From assembly GCF_026342435.1 (NCBI RefSeq), contig NZ_JAPEMT010000003.1:496001-560000 (forward strand): a DNA stretch of 64,000 bases, in the 5' to 3' direction. The notes under the pieces were generated by a model. That model worked only from the letters and a program-made list of their open reading frames with translations, ran no database searches and was not told where the DNA came from. Of the stretch, positions 52,788 to 61,729 are shown piece after piece. The position numbers were made by a program, and so were the translations under genes. This DNA comes from Streptomyces sp. NBC_00237. Its GTDB lineage: Bacteria; Actinomycetota; Actinomycetes; Streptomycetales; Streptomycetaceae. How positions within the stretch are numbered: position 1 is the first letter of the stretch; each line of letters starts with the position of its first letter.

Positions 52788-53591
52788 ATGAACAACACAC
52801 CCACCACCAGCACATCTCCCCTACCCGCCGAACCGGGCCTGTTGGCCGGGAAGGTCGCCTTCATCACGGGTGCCGGTCGAGGCATCGGCGCCGCAGCGGC
52901 TCGGCTGTTCGCCCGGGAGGGCGCTCACGTGCTGCTCGCGGCCCGCACGGAGGACCAGTTGAAAGCGGTCACCGAGGAAGTCCGGGCGGCAGGCGGCATC
53001 GCGGACTACGTGGTGTGCGATCTCGCCGACGCGGCCAGTACGCGCGCCGCTGTCGACCGAGCGGTGGACTTGTACGGCCGACTCGACGTCGCCTTCAACA
53101 ACGCCGCGACGGGAATCCCTCCCGGCCCGATGGACCAGGTGACCGAGGCCGACTTCGACTACATCTACTCCGTGAACCTCAAGGGCCCGTGGCTGGCCAT
53201 GGTCGCCGAGGTCGCCGCCATCCGCGCCACCGCGGGGAAGGGGGCCATCGTCAACAACTCCAGCGTCGGCAGCCTGAGGGGCAACCCCGAACTGCCCGCC
53301 TACGGGGCGATGAAGCGGGCTGTGAACAGCCTCACCGAGTCGGCTGCCGTCACCTACGGCCCCGAAGGCATACGCGTCAACGCGATCGCCCCCGGCACCA
53401 CGCTGACCGAGATGATCCGCTCCTGGGAAGCGAACTCGCCCGGTGTCCTGGACCAGCTCAACGCGAAGACTCCACTGCGCCGCGCGGCCGAGCCCGACGA
53501 GATCGCCCAGGCCGCCGCCTGGCTCCTCAGTGACCGTTCCTCCTACGTCACGGGCACCGTCCTCCGGGTCGACGGCGGCATGCGAGCCTGA
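52788..53591 (+). CDS. Short-chain dehydrogenase/reductase
   Basis: 267 residues, ATG start. Classical SDR: TGAGRGIG (about 26-33) cofactor loop, ARTEDQ after strand 2 (NADP-like), FNNAATG, catalytic Ser in NNSSVGS (about 157) and YGAMK (Tyr/Lys, about 171), and C-terminal GTVLRVDGG. It oxidises or reduces a secondary alcohol/ketone. It is divergent from the methyltransferase. The substrate is unknown. Confidence 0.9.
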   Translation: MNNTPTTSTSPLPAEPGLLAGKVAFITGAGRGIGAAAARLFAREGAHVLLAARTEDQLKAVTEEVRAAGGIADYVVCDLADAASTRAAVDRAVDLYGRLDVAFNNAATGIPPGPMDQVTEADFDYIYSVNLKGPWLAMVAEVAAIRATAGKGAIVNNSSVGSLRGNPELPAYGAMKRAVNSLTESAAVTYGPEGIRVNAIAPGTTLTEMIRSWEANSPGVLDQLNAKTPLRRAAEPDEIAQAAAWLLSDRSSYVTGTVLRVDGGMRA

Positions 53592-54093
53592 ACGTCCGTC
53601 GCGCACCGGGGCCAGGGTGCCGTGCCTGGCGCGGTTCCCAGCGCCAGCACCCCATGCTGGTGCTCCGGTCTCGGGGGCGCGATGCGGCCCGCTGCGATCG
53701 GGTCCCGTAGCGCCTCAGTGGTGTGGCGGAGCCGCTACAGGTTCACCGGGGTGTACGCCGACGGGCTGCCCGGCCGGTCCTCCCTCGCCCCAAGCGGAGC
53801 CCGCCGCGCCTTCACCGTACTCAAGGGGGCGCTCGCCCCGCTGGTCGGCGACCCGCTCAGCTCGACAAGCAACTCGGCTTCCACGAGGTCTTCCACGAGG
53901 TGCGGTTGGGGTGTCCCTGGAGCGGCCCTGGTGGCCGCTGCCCCCCCCGTGCGCCCGGCACCGGACCGCCTGACAGCCGCCACTTCCGGCCCAACTGGCA
54001 GGCGTGCGTGCTCTGTTCATGGTGAGCGAACGCCCTTAGGCTGTGCGCCCTTCGTGCTCCGGTCGTGCTCCGGTTCGTACTCCGGGAGGTCTT
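53592..54093. other. 502-bp stretch without a convincing gene, possibly degenerate coding DNA
   Basis: Between the SDR stop and the GTG of the first propeller-like gene no frame has both a start with RBS and a recognisable domain. Short plausible-looking peptides, such as YRFTGVYADGLPGR near 53740 and LGFHEVFHEVRLG near 53870 in a different frame, suggest a decayed gene. An 8-C run (around 53942) could have caused slippage. No hairpin of note was seen. Confidence 0.4.
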
Positions 54094-55176
54094 GTGAACC
54101 GTCTCCGTGCGGTCTTCGTCTGCCTGCTGACCGCGTGTGCCGCCGTGCTGTCGACGGTGTCACCCGCAGCGGCGGCCCCCACACCCGGCTGGTCCACGGT
54201 GCCGGTGCCCGCGGCGGGTCCGCCCGCGTACGTGTCCGACATCGCGGCCCGAAGACCGGGCGAGGCATGGGCGACCGGCTCCGAGGGCACCGCCGACGGG
54301 CAGCGGCCGCTGCTGTACCGGTGGGACGGCAGGGCGTGGAGCAGGGACACCACCTTCCCCGGCGCCGACGAGCCGGGCTCGCTGCGCAAGGTGCAGTTCG
54401 TCGGCGAGGAGGTGTGGATCTTCCGCAACCGGGCGGGCGCGGGAGAGATCCTGCGCCGGTCGGCCGCGAGCCCGGGAGGGGCGGCGACCTGGAGCGTCGT
54501 ACCGCTGCCGCACACCCTCTGGACGTACCAGGACTTCACCGCGGTGCCCGGCGCCGCCTGGGTGGTCGGTGAGGACAGCACCGGACTGAAGGTGCTGCGC
54601 TACGACGGCTCCGGCTGGACCTCGCAGACCACCCCCGAAGGCGTTCTCTTCCTGATGGGGATCACCGCGCGCAGCGCCACCGACGCCTGGGCCTGGGCGG
54701 ACACCACCAGCGGCACCGTCGTCCTGCGCTGGGACGGTACGGCCTGGCGGGACGCGAAGGTGCCGCTGCCGCGCGACGGCAACGTCCACACGATGCTCCT
54801 CGAACCGTCCGGCCGGATCACCCTCGGCGGCAGCCAGTACACCGACGGGGTGTCCCGCACCTACCTGATGACCCGGATCGGGAACACCTGGCGCACCACC
54901 TTCCCCGCAGCCCTCGCCGACGCCCACACCGAGGGCATGGTGCGCGGCCCGGACGGCGCGCTGTGGCTGCCGCTGCGCAGCGACCGTGCCTTCCAGTCCA
55001 AGTACGCACGCGTGGGACCGGCCCGCGTCACCTTCTCGTACGGCCCCGAGCGCGAGAACGCGATCGAGGTCGCGGCGCGGGCGCTGACGAGCACCGGCAC
55101 CGCACTGCTGTCCTTCGGAACCGTCGAGATCTACGGTTCCCGGCCGAACCTCATGAGCGAACGCCTGGGAGGCTGA
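54094..55176 (+). CDS. Secreted beta-propeller-like protein (copy 1)
   Basis: 360 residues from GTG at 54094, with GGGAGG at 54084-54089. Signal peptide RLRAVFVCLLTACAAVLSTVSPAAAA. The mature part shows repeated blade-like units with RWDGRAW, RYDGSGW, RWDGTAW, each preceded by a segment such as AWATGSEGT or AWVVGEDST. This W-V-G ... WDG pattern is typical of Kelch/sialidase-like propellers in actinobacteria. No enzyme site is visible; a binding or surface role is likely. The next paralogue starts 2 bp after its stop. Confidence 0.8.
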   Translation: MNRLRAVFVCLLTACAAVLSTVSPAAAAPTPGWSTVPVPAAGPPAYVSDIAARRPGEAWATGSEGTADGQRPLLYRWDGRAWSRDTTFPGADEPGSLRKVQFVGEEVWIFRNRAGAGEILRRSAASPGGAATWSVVPLPHTLWTYQDFTAVPGAAWVVGEDSTGLKVLRYDGSGWTSQTTPEGVLFLMGITARSATDAWAWADTTSGTVVLRWDGTAWRDAKVPLPRDGNVHTMLLEPSGRITLGGSQYTDGVSRTYLMTRIGNTWRTTFPAALADAHTEGMVRGPDGALWLPLRSDRAFQSKYARVGPARVTFSYGPERENAIEVAARALTSTGTALLSFGTVEIYGSRPNLMSERLGG

Positions 55177-55178
55177 CC

Positions 55179-56282
55179 ATGGCACGCCGACTCCTCGTCA
55201 CGGCCCTCGCCGCCGCCGTCACTCTCGTACTGCCCTCGGCATCGGCCCAGTCCCCGACCTGGCAACACGTGGCGGTGCCCGCACAGGTACGCCCGCAAGC
55301 CGCGCTGAACGAGGCCGCGGCGCTGGGGCCGGACCGGGCCTGGGCGGTGGGCGCGGACGCCGTCGGCCGCTCCGCGCCGGGCTACCCGCTGGTACTGCGC
55401 TGGGACGGCACCGCGTGGCAGCGCCAGAACCTGCCGGGCATCCGCTGGCAGGGCGAGCTGCTGTCCGTCGCGGCGACCGGCCCGACCGAGGCATGGGCGG
55501 TCGGTCGCGACGCGGCGGGCGCCACCCGCCTGCTCCGCTCCGACGGCACCACCTGGTCCGAGAGCCGCGTTCCGAGCGGCGTCGTCCTGACCAAGGCCGT
55601 CGCGGGAGCGGGCCAGACCTGGCTGATCGGTACGCGGGACAACGCCCAGGTACTGCTGCGCCGGGAGGGGAAGGGCTGGCGGGACCTGCCGGTGCCACCG
55701 GGATCCGTCTACGGCCTGCACCTGGTGGCCGCCGACGACGTCTGGGCGGCGGGCGCCTCCGGCTCGGGAGCCACCGTGTCGCACTGGGACGGGCAGGAAT
55801 GGCGGCAGACCGTCGTGAGCGGGTTCCCCCGCGCGGCCGTGGGCAGTGTCCTGGCGGTCTCGCCGACCGAGGTGTGGGCGGGCGGCACGGGCGGCTTCAT
55901 CGGAGGCCCGGCGGGCAAGCCGATCCCGCCGCTGCTGGCCCGTTGGGACGGCCAGGCGTGGCGCACGGTGACCATGCCCACCACCTTCGGCTCGGTCACC
56001 TCACTGGCTCCCGCCCCCTCCGGCGCACTGGGCTGGGTCGCGGTGGCCCGCTCGCTGAAGTGGGGCCCGCCCGGCAGCAACCCGCCGCTCGTCCCGGGAC
56101 CGGACTTCCTCGTCTGGAACGGCCAGTCGTTCGCCGAGTACGACGAACCGAAGGTACCGGGAGAAGGTGACTCTGCGGCCCTGCACCTGGCCCCGGTGCC
56201 GGGCACCACGACGGTGTGGGCGGTCGGCCGCGCGAGCGGCCCCGAGGGCACCTTCGCACCGCGCGTCCTGCGGTTCGGCTAG
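55179..56282 (+). CDS. Secreted beta-propeller-like protein (copy 2)
   Basis: 367 residues from ATG at 55179; its RBS GGGAGG (55167-55172) lies inside the end of copy 1. Signal peptide RRLLVTALAAAVTLVLPSASA. Repeated units with RAWAVGAD, EAWAVGRD, DVWAAGAS, EVWAGGTG and RWDGTAW, HWDGQEW, RWDGQAW mark six or so blades. It is clearly a tandem paralogue of copy 1. The two form an operon ending at the hairpin 56309-56338. Function is unknown; glycan or cell-wall binding is inferred only from the fold. Confidence 0.8.
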   Translation: MARRLLVTALAAAVTLVLPSASAQSPTWQHVAVPAQVRPQAALNEAAALGPDRAWAVGADAVGRSAPGYPLVLRWDGTAWQRQNLPGIRWQGELLSVAATGPTEAWAVGRDAAGATRLLRSDGTTWSESRVPSGVVLTKAVAGAGQTWLIGTRDNAQVLLRREGKGWRDLPVPPGSVYGLHLVAADDVWAAGASGSGATVSHWDGQEWRQTVVSGFPRAAVGSVLAVSPTEVWAGGTGGFIGGPAGKPIPPLLARWDGQAWRTVTMPTTFGSVTSLAPAPSGALGWVAVARSLKWGPPGSNPPLVPGPDFLVWNGQSFAEYDEPKVPGEGDSAALHLAPVPGTTTVWAVGRASGPEGTFAPRVLRFG

Positions 56283-56308
56283 GTCGAGCCGGGTTGCACC
56301 ATCGCCGA

Positions 56309-56338
56309 CGGGCGGACCACGACCGGTGCGTCCGCCCG
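56309..56338. terminator. Bidirectional hairpin
   Basis: CGGGCGGAC (56309-56317) pairs exactly with GTCCGCCCG (56330-56338) between the convergent propeller and MBL genes. Confidence 0.7.
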
Positions 56339-56351
56339 ACGCCGGGGTGCG

Positions 56352-57239
56352 TCACCACCGCATCGCGGTGAAATCGATCGGGCGGGGCCGGAGTTCGCGG
56401 GTGCGCGCCGCCAACTGCCGCAATCGCAGGGCCATGTCGTCGGCGGGGAGGCGCCGGCGGTCGCCGTGGCCGGGCAGCAGCCATTCGAAGTGCAGCCGGT
56501 CGGCCGTCCGGGCCAGGGAGTCGGCCAGTTCGCCGATGGAGTACCAGGTGATGCTGTCGGCCACCTCGATGTCCGCCGTACCGCGTGACCAGTAGAAGCT
56601 GTCGCCGCTGAAGCAGTACCGCTCGTCCGCGAGGAACAGCACGCTGCCCCGGGTGTGCCCCGGTAAGGGGAAGGCGACCACTCCTTCGCCGATCCGCGCC
56701 GGGCCGGTCCCGCGAAGCACCCGATCGGCGTCCGGGGCGGCATCCAGGTCACCCTCGTGTATCCACAGCCTGGCGCCGAAGTGATCGGCGTACCGACGGC
56801 CGTGCGCGGCGTGGTCGCGATGGGTGAGCAGGACATCCGTGACGGCACCCAGTTGTTCGTAGCGTGCGGCCAACGAGGCGCTCCAGCGCGGCGTGTCCAC
56901 CATCATCGAGGTGCCGCCGGGGCGGCGCAGCAGGTAGGAGTTGGCTCCCGCCGTGTGCGGGGAGTTGTGCCCGCACAGGAACACGGCGCTGTCCAGGGCC
57001 ATCGGGAAGGGGTCCAGTGCCGCCTCCAGCCGTCCGGCCGGCGGGCGGATCGAACGGGAGGGGCAGGCGTGCGCCGCGGCGTTCAACCGCTGGACCTCGC
57101 TGCGGTCGCGCGGCTGGCGCAGCACGACCGAACGGCCGTCGACCTCGCGTATCAGACCGGGCGCGAGCTGTCGGGCGACGTCGCAGTTCGTGCACCGTTC
57201 GTCCACCCGCCAGCCGTCCTCGTACCGCTCCTGGTTCAT
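56352..57239 (-). CDS. Ferredoxin-like/metallo-beta-lactamase-fold hydrolase
   Basis: 295 residues from ATG at 57239 (GGAGG upstream); an in-frame GTG at 57284 is less likely. The N terminus (about 15-70) resembles a small ferredoxin: CTNC, then APGL, ending CPSRSI, but with only three Cys, so a 3Fe-4S or degenerate cluster. The MBL domain has THRDHAAHG in place of the canonical HxHxDH, plus PLPGHTRGS, FSGDSFYW and LLPGHGD metal-site strands. Relatives with this variant metal motif are known in actinobacteria and cyanobacteria. The reaction is unknown. It is convergent with the propeller genes. Confidence 0.8.
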   Translation of the reverse strand: MNQERYEDGWRVDERCTNCDVARQLAPGLIREVDGRSVVLRQPRDRSEVQRLNAAAHACPSRSIRPPAGRLEAALDPFPMALDSAVFLCGHNSPHTAGANSYLLRRPGGTSMMVDTPRWSASLAARYEQLGAVTDVLLTHRDHAAHGRRYADHFGARLWIHEGDLDAAPDADRVLRGTGPARIGEGVVAFPLPGHTRGSVLFLADERYCFSGDSFYWSRGTADIEVADSITWYSIGELADSLARTADRLHFEWLLPGHGDRRRLPADDMALRLRQLAARTRELRPRPIDFTAMRW

Positions 57240-57360
57240 CGTCACCGCTGCCTCCCGCACCGCGCCCGCCGACCGGCCGCTCACGGTCCAGAGGTACCCC
57301 GCGCCGTACCCGGAAAGGAAGACGACCGGATCTTGTACTTACCGCGTCGTGCCGCTCTGT

Positions 57361-58440
57361 TCAGGATGCCGCTCTGTTCAGGTGCGGGGGATGGGGTCCT
57401 GCTGCGGGGACGGGGTCCTGCCAGATGTCCATGGGCACGGCGCGTACCGCCCGTCCGTCCGCGTCCAGGATCCGCCCCATGCGCTTGACGGTGTGCAGCG
57501 AGATCCGGCGCTGGGCGATGTGCAGGTCGGGGTAGGTGTGGCTGAGTGAGGCTTCCAGCCGTTGGCCGTCGGCGAGGGAGCGCAGCCAGAGGGAGAGATG
57601 GAGGTTGTGGGGGCCGGTGACGGCGGTGCACAGCCGGGTTTCGGGGAGTCGGGCGATCCGGGGGCCGATCTCGTCGAGCTGGTCGGGGGGCAGGGTCGCC
57701 TCGTAGGACGCGAGGACGGGGCGTCCGGCGTCGCGCGTGGCGATCTCGCAGCGGAAGCGGATGGTGTCGCAGGCGGCGATGCGGTCGAGGCGGCGGCGCA
57801 CGGTGGAGGGGCTGAGTCCGGTGGCGGCGGCCAGTTCGGTCTGGTCGCGGCGGCCGTCGATGCCCAGTTGGATGAGCAGACCCCGGTCCTCCTCGCGGAC
57901 CTGGGAGGGCTGCGTGTAGCCGCCGGGGGGTCTGCCGTGGAGCTCCTGGCGCTGGCCGGGTTCCAGGGATCCCAGGCGCCAGCGGACCCCCTCGGCGTAG
58001 AAGCCGGTGGCCAGGCGTACGCGCACGGCGGTGATGCCCGGCAGCTCGCCGATCCGGTCGGCGGCGTAACGGGAGACCAGCGCCAGGTCGGTGAAGGCCG
58101 CGGTGACGAAGAGGTCGCAGCCCTGGGCGAGGTGCTCGATGCTCAGCACGTGCGGATCGTCCGCCAGCACGTTCGCGATCTGCCAGAGACGGCCGGGAGC
58201 GCAGTCGAGATCCAGGAACGCGATGCACCCTCGGTCATGGGGCGAGGGCAGGCCGTACGCGGTCACCCAGGCGATCCCGGCCTCCGTGAGACGGCGCCAG
58301 CGGCGGGCGGCGGTGACCGGGCTGATGCCCAGGGTCTGGCCGAGCAGCGCCCAGGATGCCCGGGGCTGGAGCTGGAGCGCGTTCACCAGCGCGAGGTCCA
58401 GCTCGTCCGCCTCGGTGTCGGCGCGGCTCACTGGCAGCAT
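57361..58440 (-). CDS. Lrp/AsnC-family regulator with two modules
   Basis: 359 residues, about twice the usual Lrp length. Two HTH/RAM units: HTH 1 at about 12-58 (LVNALQLQPRASWALLGQTL, TAARRWRRLTEAG), sensor 1 to about 160; HTH 2 at about 185-230 (LLIQLGIDGRRDQTELAAAT, STVRRRLDRI), sensor 2 to the end. Tandem Lrp proteins can mimic a dimer. It is divergent from the M20 amidohydrolase, which it probably controls through the palindromic 142-bp gap. The ligand may be an amino acid or N-acyl derivative. Confidence 0.85.
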   Translation of the reverse strand: MLPVSRADTEADELDLALVNALQLQPRASWALLGQTLGISPVTAARRWRRLTEAGIAWVTAYGLPSPHDRGCIAFLDLDCAPGRLWQIANVLADDPHVLSIEHLAQGCDLFVTAAFTDLALVSRYAADRIGELPGITAVRVRLATGFYAEGVRWRLGSLEPGQRQELHGRPPGGYTQPSQVREEDRGLLIQLGIDGRRDQTELAAATGLSPSTVRRRLDRIAACDTIRFRCEIATRDAGRPVLASYEATLPPDQLDEIGPRIARLPETRLCTAVTGPHNLHLSLWLRSLADGQRLEASLSHTYPDLHIAQRRISLHTVKRMGRILDADGRAVRAVPMDIWQDPVPAAGPHPPHLNRAAS

Positions 58441-58582
58441 GCGGTGGATTCGTTCATCAGATGGCCCTTCCGTGGTGTGATCCTGCGATTCTGCCGGAAA
58501 CCTCAGCCCAGAGTTTCAGAATCACCGAACGAGTCCGCACGGAACCAGGTTCCGGCGCACATACGCTCAGTGAGAGGTATCC
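58441..58582. promoter_or_regulatory. Divergent promoter between Lrp regulator and M20 amidohydrolase
   Basis: GATTCTG (58487-58493) and CAGAATC (58517-58523) form an inverted repeat, extended by GAAAC and GTTTC on the inner sides with a 3-nt offset. This is a candidate Lrp operator. Confidence 0.5.
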
Positions 58583-59779
58583 ATGTCCTTGTACGACGAC
58601 GCTCTCGGCCTGGCCCCGGAGCTGGTCCGTCTCCGCCACGAACTCCATCGCTTCCCGGAAGCGGGACTCGACCTGCCGCGCACCCAGGAACGGGTGCTGG
58701 AGGCGCTGGACGGACTGCCACTGGAAGTGAGCCGGGGCACCGGCCTGAGCTCGGTCACCGCAGTGCTGCGCGGCGGCAGGCCGGGCCCCGTGGTGCTGCT
58801 CCGCGGCGACATGGACGCACTGCCCGTCGTGGAGAAGACCTCGTTGTCGTACGCATCCCAGAACGGGGCCATGCACGCCTGCGGGCACGATCTGCACACC
58901 ACCATGCTCGCCGGGGCGGCCCGCCTGCTGGCCGCGCGGCGGGAGCAGCTCCAGGGCGACGTGGTCTTCATGTTCCAGCCCGGCGAAGAGGGTTGGGACG
59001 GGGCAGGGGCCATGCTGGCCGAGGGCGTGCTGGAGGCGGCGGGCCGACGTCCGGTCGCCGCGTACGCCCTGCACGTGGGGGCGTTCATGCGACACGGGGA
59101 GTTCTCCTCACGGCGCGGGCCGATCCTCGCCGCTTCCGGCGCGCTGAACGTCACCGTCCGAGGCGCGGGCGGGCACGGAGCGGCACCGCACGGGGCCAAG
59201 GACCCCATTCCGGTGGTGTGTGAGATGGTCACCGCCCTACAGACCATGGTGACCCGCCGGTTCGACGTGTTCGACCCCGTGGTGATCACCGTCGGCTCCC
59301 TCCACGCGGGAACACAGCGCAACGTGATCCCCGAGACAGCCTCCTTCGAGGCGACGGTGCGCACCTTCTCGGCCGCCGCGCAGGACCGGGTCGCCGACAC
59401 GGTGGTCGCACTGGTCCGCGGCATCGCGGAAGCCCATGGCCTGCGGGCCGAAGTCGAGTACGTCCCCGAGTACCCGGTGACCGAGACCGACGGCGCCGAG
59501 ACCGACTTCCTGGCGGACACCGTCCGCGAGGTCTTCGGGGAAGAGCGCTTCTCGACACTCCAGAACCCGCTGACCGGGTCGGAGGACTTCTCCCGGGTCC
59601 TCGCCGAGGTTCCCGGCTCTTTCGTGTGGCTCGGCGCCGCTCCCCAGGGGGCGGACCCGGAGGAGCTGCCGCCCAACCACTCGCCCTACGCGCAGTTCGA
59701 CGACGCGGTGCTGGCCGACGGCGCGGCACTGTACGCGGAACTCGCCACCCGCCGCCTCGCGGCCGAACCACAGGAATGA
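58583..59779 (+). CDS. M20-family amidohydrolase (hippurate/N-acyl-amino-acid hydrolase-like)
   Basis: 398 residues. N-terminal RLRHELHRFPEAG, then LLRGDMDALPV, a catalytic HACGHDLHTTM (about 94-104), FMFQPGEEG with catalytic Glu (about 133), HVGAF (about 155), and a dimerisation domain near 175-290 ending ETASFEATVR. C-terminal GSEDFSRV. This is the dinuclear-metal layout of M20D enzymes that cleave N-acyl groups from amino acids. It overlaps the SnoaL-like gene by ATGA and is divergent from a double-module Lrp gene. Confidence 0.9.
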   Translation: MSLYDDALGLAPELVRLRHELHRFPEAGLDLPRTQERVLEALDGLPLEVSRGTGLSSVTAVLRGGRPGPVVLLRGDMDALPVVEKTSLSYASQNGAMHACGHDLHTTMLAGAARLLAARREQLQGDVVFMFQPGEEGWDGAGAMLAEGVLEAAGRRPVAAYALHVGAFMRHGEFSSRRGPILAASGALNVTVRGAGGHGAAPHGAKDPIPVVCEMVTALQTMVTRRFDVFDPVVITVGSLHAGTQRNVIPETASFEATVRTFSAAAQDRVADTVVALVRGIAEAHGLRAEVEYVPEYPVTETDGAETDFLADTVREVFGEERFSTLQNPLTGSEDFSRVLAEVPGSFVWLGAAPQGADPEELPPNHSPYAQFDDAVLADGAALYAELATRRLAAEPQE

Positions 59780-60123
59780 GCACGAACATGACCGATCCGA
59801 CCGGACCGAGCGCGGTGGTCGACCGGCAACTCGCCGCCTACAACGCCCATGACATCGACGCCTTCGCCGCCACGTACGCGCCGGACGTCGTCGTCCACCG
59901 CCGTGACGGCAGCGAACTGCACGGCCGTGAAGCCCTGCGGGAGCAGTACACCGGGCAGTTCGCCCAGCGCCGCTGCCGGGCGGAGATCGTGGGCCGGCTC
60001 GCCGAGGGCGACTGGGTGGTGGATCACGAAGTCGCCCACGGTCTGGGCGAAGAACCGGTGCGCGTGCTGGTGGCCTATCGCGTCCGCGACGGCCTCATCG
60101 ACCGCGTCGAGTTCCTCGGCTGA
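59776..60123 (+). CDS. SnoaL-like (NTF2-fold) protein
   Basis: 115 residues from ATG at 59776, overlapping the M20 stop (ATGA), so the two are translationally coupled. NTF2/SnoaL fold: VVDRQLAAYNAHDIDAFAATYAPDVVVHRRDG, GREALREQYTGQF, then C-terminal strand VLVAYRVRDGLIDRVEF. Members act as small isomerases, cyclases or binding proteins. The catalytic residue cannot be assigned. It probably serves the same pathway as the amidohydrolase. Confidence 0.8.
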   Translation: MSTNMTDPTGPSAVVDRQLAAYNAHDIDAFAATYAPDVVVHRRDGSELHGREALREQYTGQFAQRRCRAEIVGRLAEGDWVVDHEVAHGLGEEPVRVLVAYRVRDGLIDRVEFLG

Positions 60124-60144
60124 CCGGCGGCACGGTCAGGGTTC

Positions 60145-60174
60145 GGCAGGCCCGCCCGGCCGGGCGGGCCTGCC
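60145..60174. terminator. Perfect 30-bp palindrome, bidirectional terminator
   Basis: GGCAGGCCCGCCCGG (60145-60159) is exactly mirrored at 60160-60174, between the SnoaL-like and DUF72 genes, which are convergent. Confidence 0.9.
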
Positions 60175-60264
60175 GGGGAGCCGGTGACCGACCGTCCTCT
60201 CCAGGAACCGGCCCTGCCGCTGACCGCGCTCAGGGCCCAGCCGCGCCACGGACGGGAGACACCG

Positions 60265-61257
60265 TCAACCCGGCACCGGCCGCTCCTGTCCGAGCAGTCG
60301 GCTCATCAGCTCCGCAGCCGTCACCGAGGCGGTTGCGCAGCAGTTGTTGAACAGGACGTGGACCTGCCCGGCCCGTGCGGCGAGCGCTTCGACGCGCGGC
60401 ACCCAGGGGAGCAGTTCGGCCTCCGTGTAGTGGTGCCGGTAGCTGTCCTCCTTGCTGCCGGTTCCCCACTGCGGGCTGCGCCCGTGGAACCGTACGACCG
60501 CGAGGTCCCCGGCCGTCGCCTCCGCCACCGGGGGCAGCGAGGAAGGCAGGCCCTGCGCGGTGTCGACGGCCACCAGCGGCAGGTCCCGCTCCCTCAGGAA
60601 CGCGAGGGCACCGGGCAGTGTTGGGGGCGCGTACCAGCCGGGGTGGCGGAACTCCACGCTGATCGGCACGTCGAGGCGCTCGCGGCACTCGTCGAGATAC
60701 GCCAGGGAGCGGGCCTCCGGGCCGAACCGAGGGGAGAACTGGAACAGCACGCTGCCCAGCCGCCCGGCGTCGCGCAGCGGAGCGAGCCCGGCGCGGAACA
60801 GCCGCCACACCTCGTCGAGGACCTCCGGCGGCAGATCCCGCCTGCGGACCCGGGCCGCGCCCCGCGCCACGTGCCGCAGCTCCGGGGGCAGCGCCGTGGT
60901 GCGGGCGCTGTGGTCGGTGAGCAGGGCGAAAGCCTTGACGTCGAAGACGAAGCCGTCCGGCGTCCGCTCGGCCCACAGCCCGGCCACGCGCTCCGTGGGC
61001 AGTGCGTAGAAGCTGCTGTCCACCTCGACCAGCGGGAACCGGGTGGCGTAGTGCCGCAGTCGGCCCTCCGCTCCTCGGGAGCCCGGCGGGTACCAGCCGC
61101 TGGAGACCAGTGCCGGGTCGGTCCAGGAACAGGCACCGACGGATACGTTCGCTGCGTGCGCGGCGGTGATGTCGCCTCCCAGGGGTTGTGACGGGTACGA
61201 GTGGGTGTCCCTGGGGCGGGTACCTCGCAGGCCCGGGACGAAGCAGCAGCAGGCCAA
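60265..61257 (-). CDS. DUF72 (YecE-like) protein
   Basis: 330 residues from TTG at 61257, but the conserved domain begins at SVGACSWTDPALV (about residue 38), so a shorter form starting near 61170 is possible; no good ATG is present there. DUF72 TIM-barrel-like features: HYATRFPLVEVDSSFYALP, GFVFDVKAFALLTDH, VLFQFSPRFG, VSVEFRHPGWY, VVRFHGRSPQW and HVLFNNCCA near the end. The biochemical role of the family is unknown. It is followed on the same strand by nothing coding until the SnoaL terminator. Confidence 0.8.
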   Translation of the reverse strand: MACCCFVPGLRGTRPRDTHSYPSQPLGGDITAAHAANVSVGACSWTDPALVSSGWYPPGSRGAEGRLRHYATRFPLVEVDSSFYALPTERVAGLWAERTPDGFVFDVKAFALLTDHSARTTALPPELRHVARGAARVRRRDLPPEVLDEVWRLFRAGLAPLRDAGRLGSVLFQFSPRFGPEARSLAYLDECRERLDVPISVEFRHPGWYAPPTLPGALAFLRERDLPLVAVDTAQGLPSSLPPVAEATAGDLAVVRFHGRSPQWGTGSKEDSYRHHYTEAELLPWVPRVEALAARAGQVHVLFNNCCATASVTAAELMSRLLGQERPVPG

Positions 61258-61324
61258 GGAATTCCCGACGGCGGGCCAGTGACCCGCACCTGCCTTTTCC
61301 TATTCCTACCGGGCCTCCCGTACG

Positions 61325-61579
61325 TCAGGACGCCGCCGACCCCGCCGTCGCGCGGCGGCGCAGCATCGTCGCGCGCTCCTTCTCGTCGGTCCCGCCCCAC
61401 ACACCTGCCCGCTGACGGGTCTCCAGGGCCCAGCCCAGGCATTGCGCCCGCACGGGACAGCGAGCGCACACCTCCTTGGCGCGCTGCGTCTGTGCCGCTC
61501 CCGGTCCCAAAGCGCTGACCGGGAAGAAGAGTTCCGGATCCACCTCTGTGCATGCCGCGTCCTGCGTCCACCGCTCCAT
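61325..61579 (-). CDS. WhiB-family iron-sulfur transcription factor
   Basis: 84 residues. WhiB layout: WTQDAAC (Cys10), then CARCPVRAQC (Cys38, Cys41, Cys47) binding a 4Fe-4S cluster, the GVWGGT turn, and basic EKERATMLRRR tail. Wbl proteins bind sigma factors and sense redox or NO. The start ATG at 61579 is standard. Neighbours are a DUF72 and a DsbA-like protein, so its target is not evident. Confidence 0.92.
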   Translation of the reverse strand: MERWTQDAACTEVDPELFFPVSALGPGAAQTQRAKEVCARCPVRAQCLGWALETRQRAGVWGGTDEKERATMLRRRATAGSAAS

Positions 61580-61729
61580 TGCCTGTCCTCCCGTCCTGAT
61601 CGACAGCTCGTTGACGACTGCGTCAGGCCCGGGTGACCCGCCTCGTGGCGGATAAACAGGGCCGTGCGCGCCGGTTGCCGACGGGAAGAGTCAGCAGGGC
61701 GACGTGCGCGGGGCACCGGCGTGGCGGCG

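Noticed and set aside
54043..54093. Earlier in-frame start for the first propeller-like gene
   Set aside because: GTG at 54094 has a GGGAGG RBS and is followed at once by the signal peptide.
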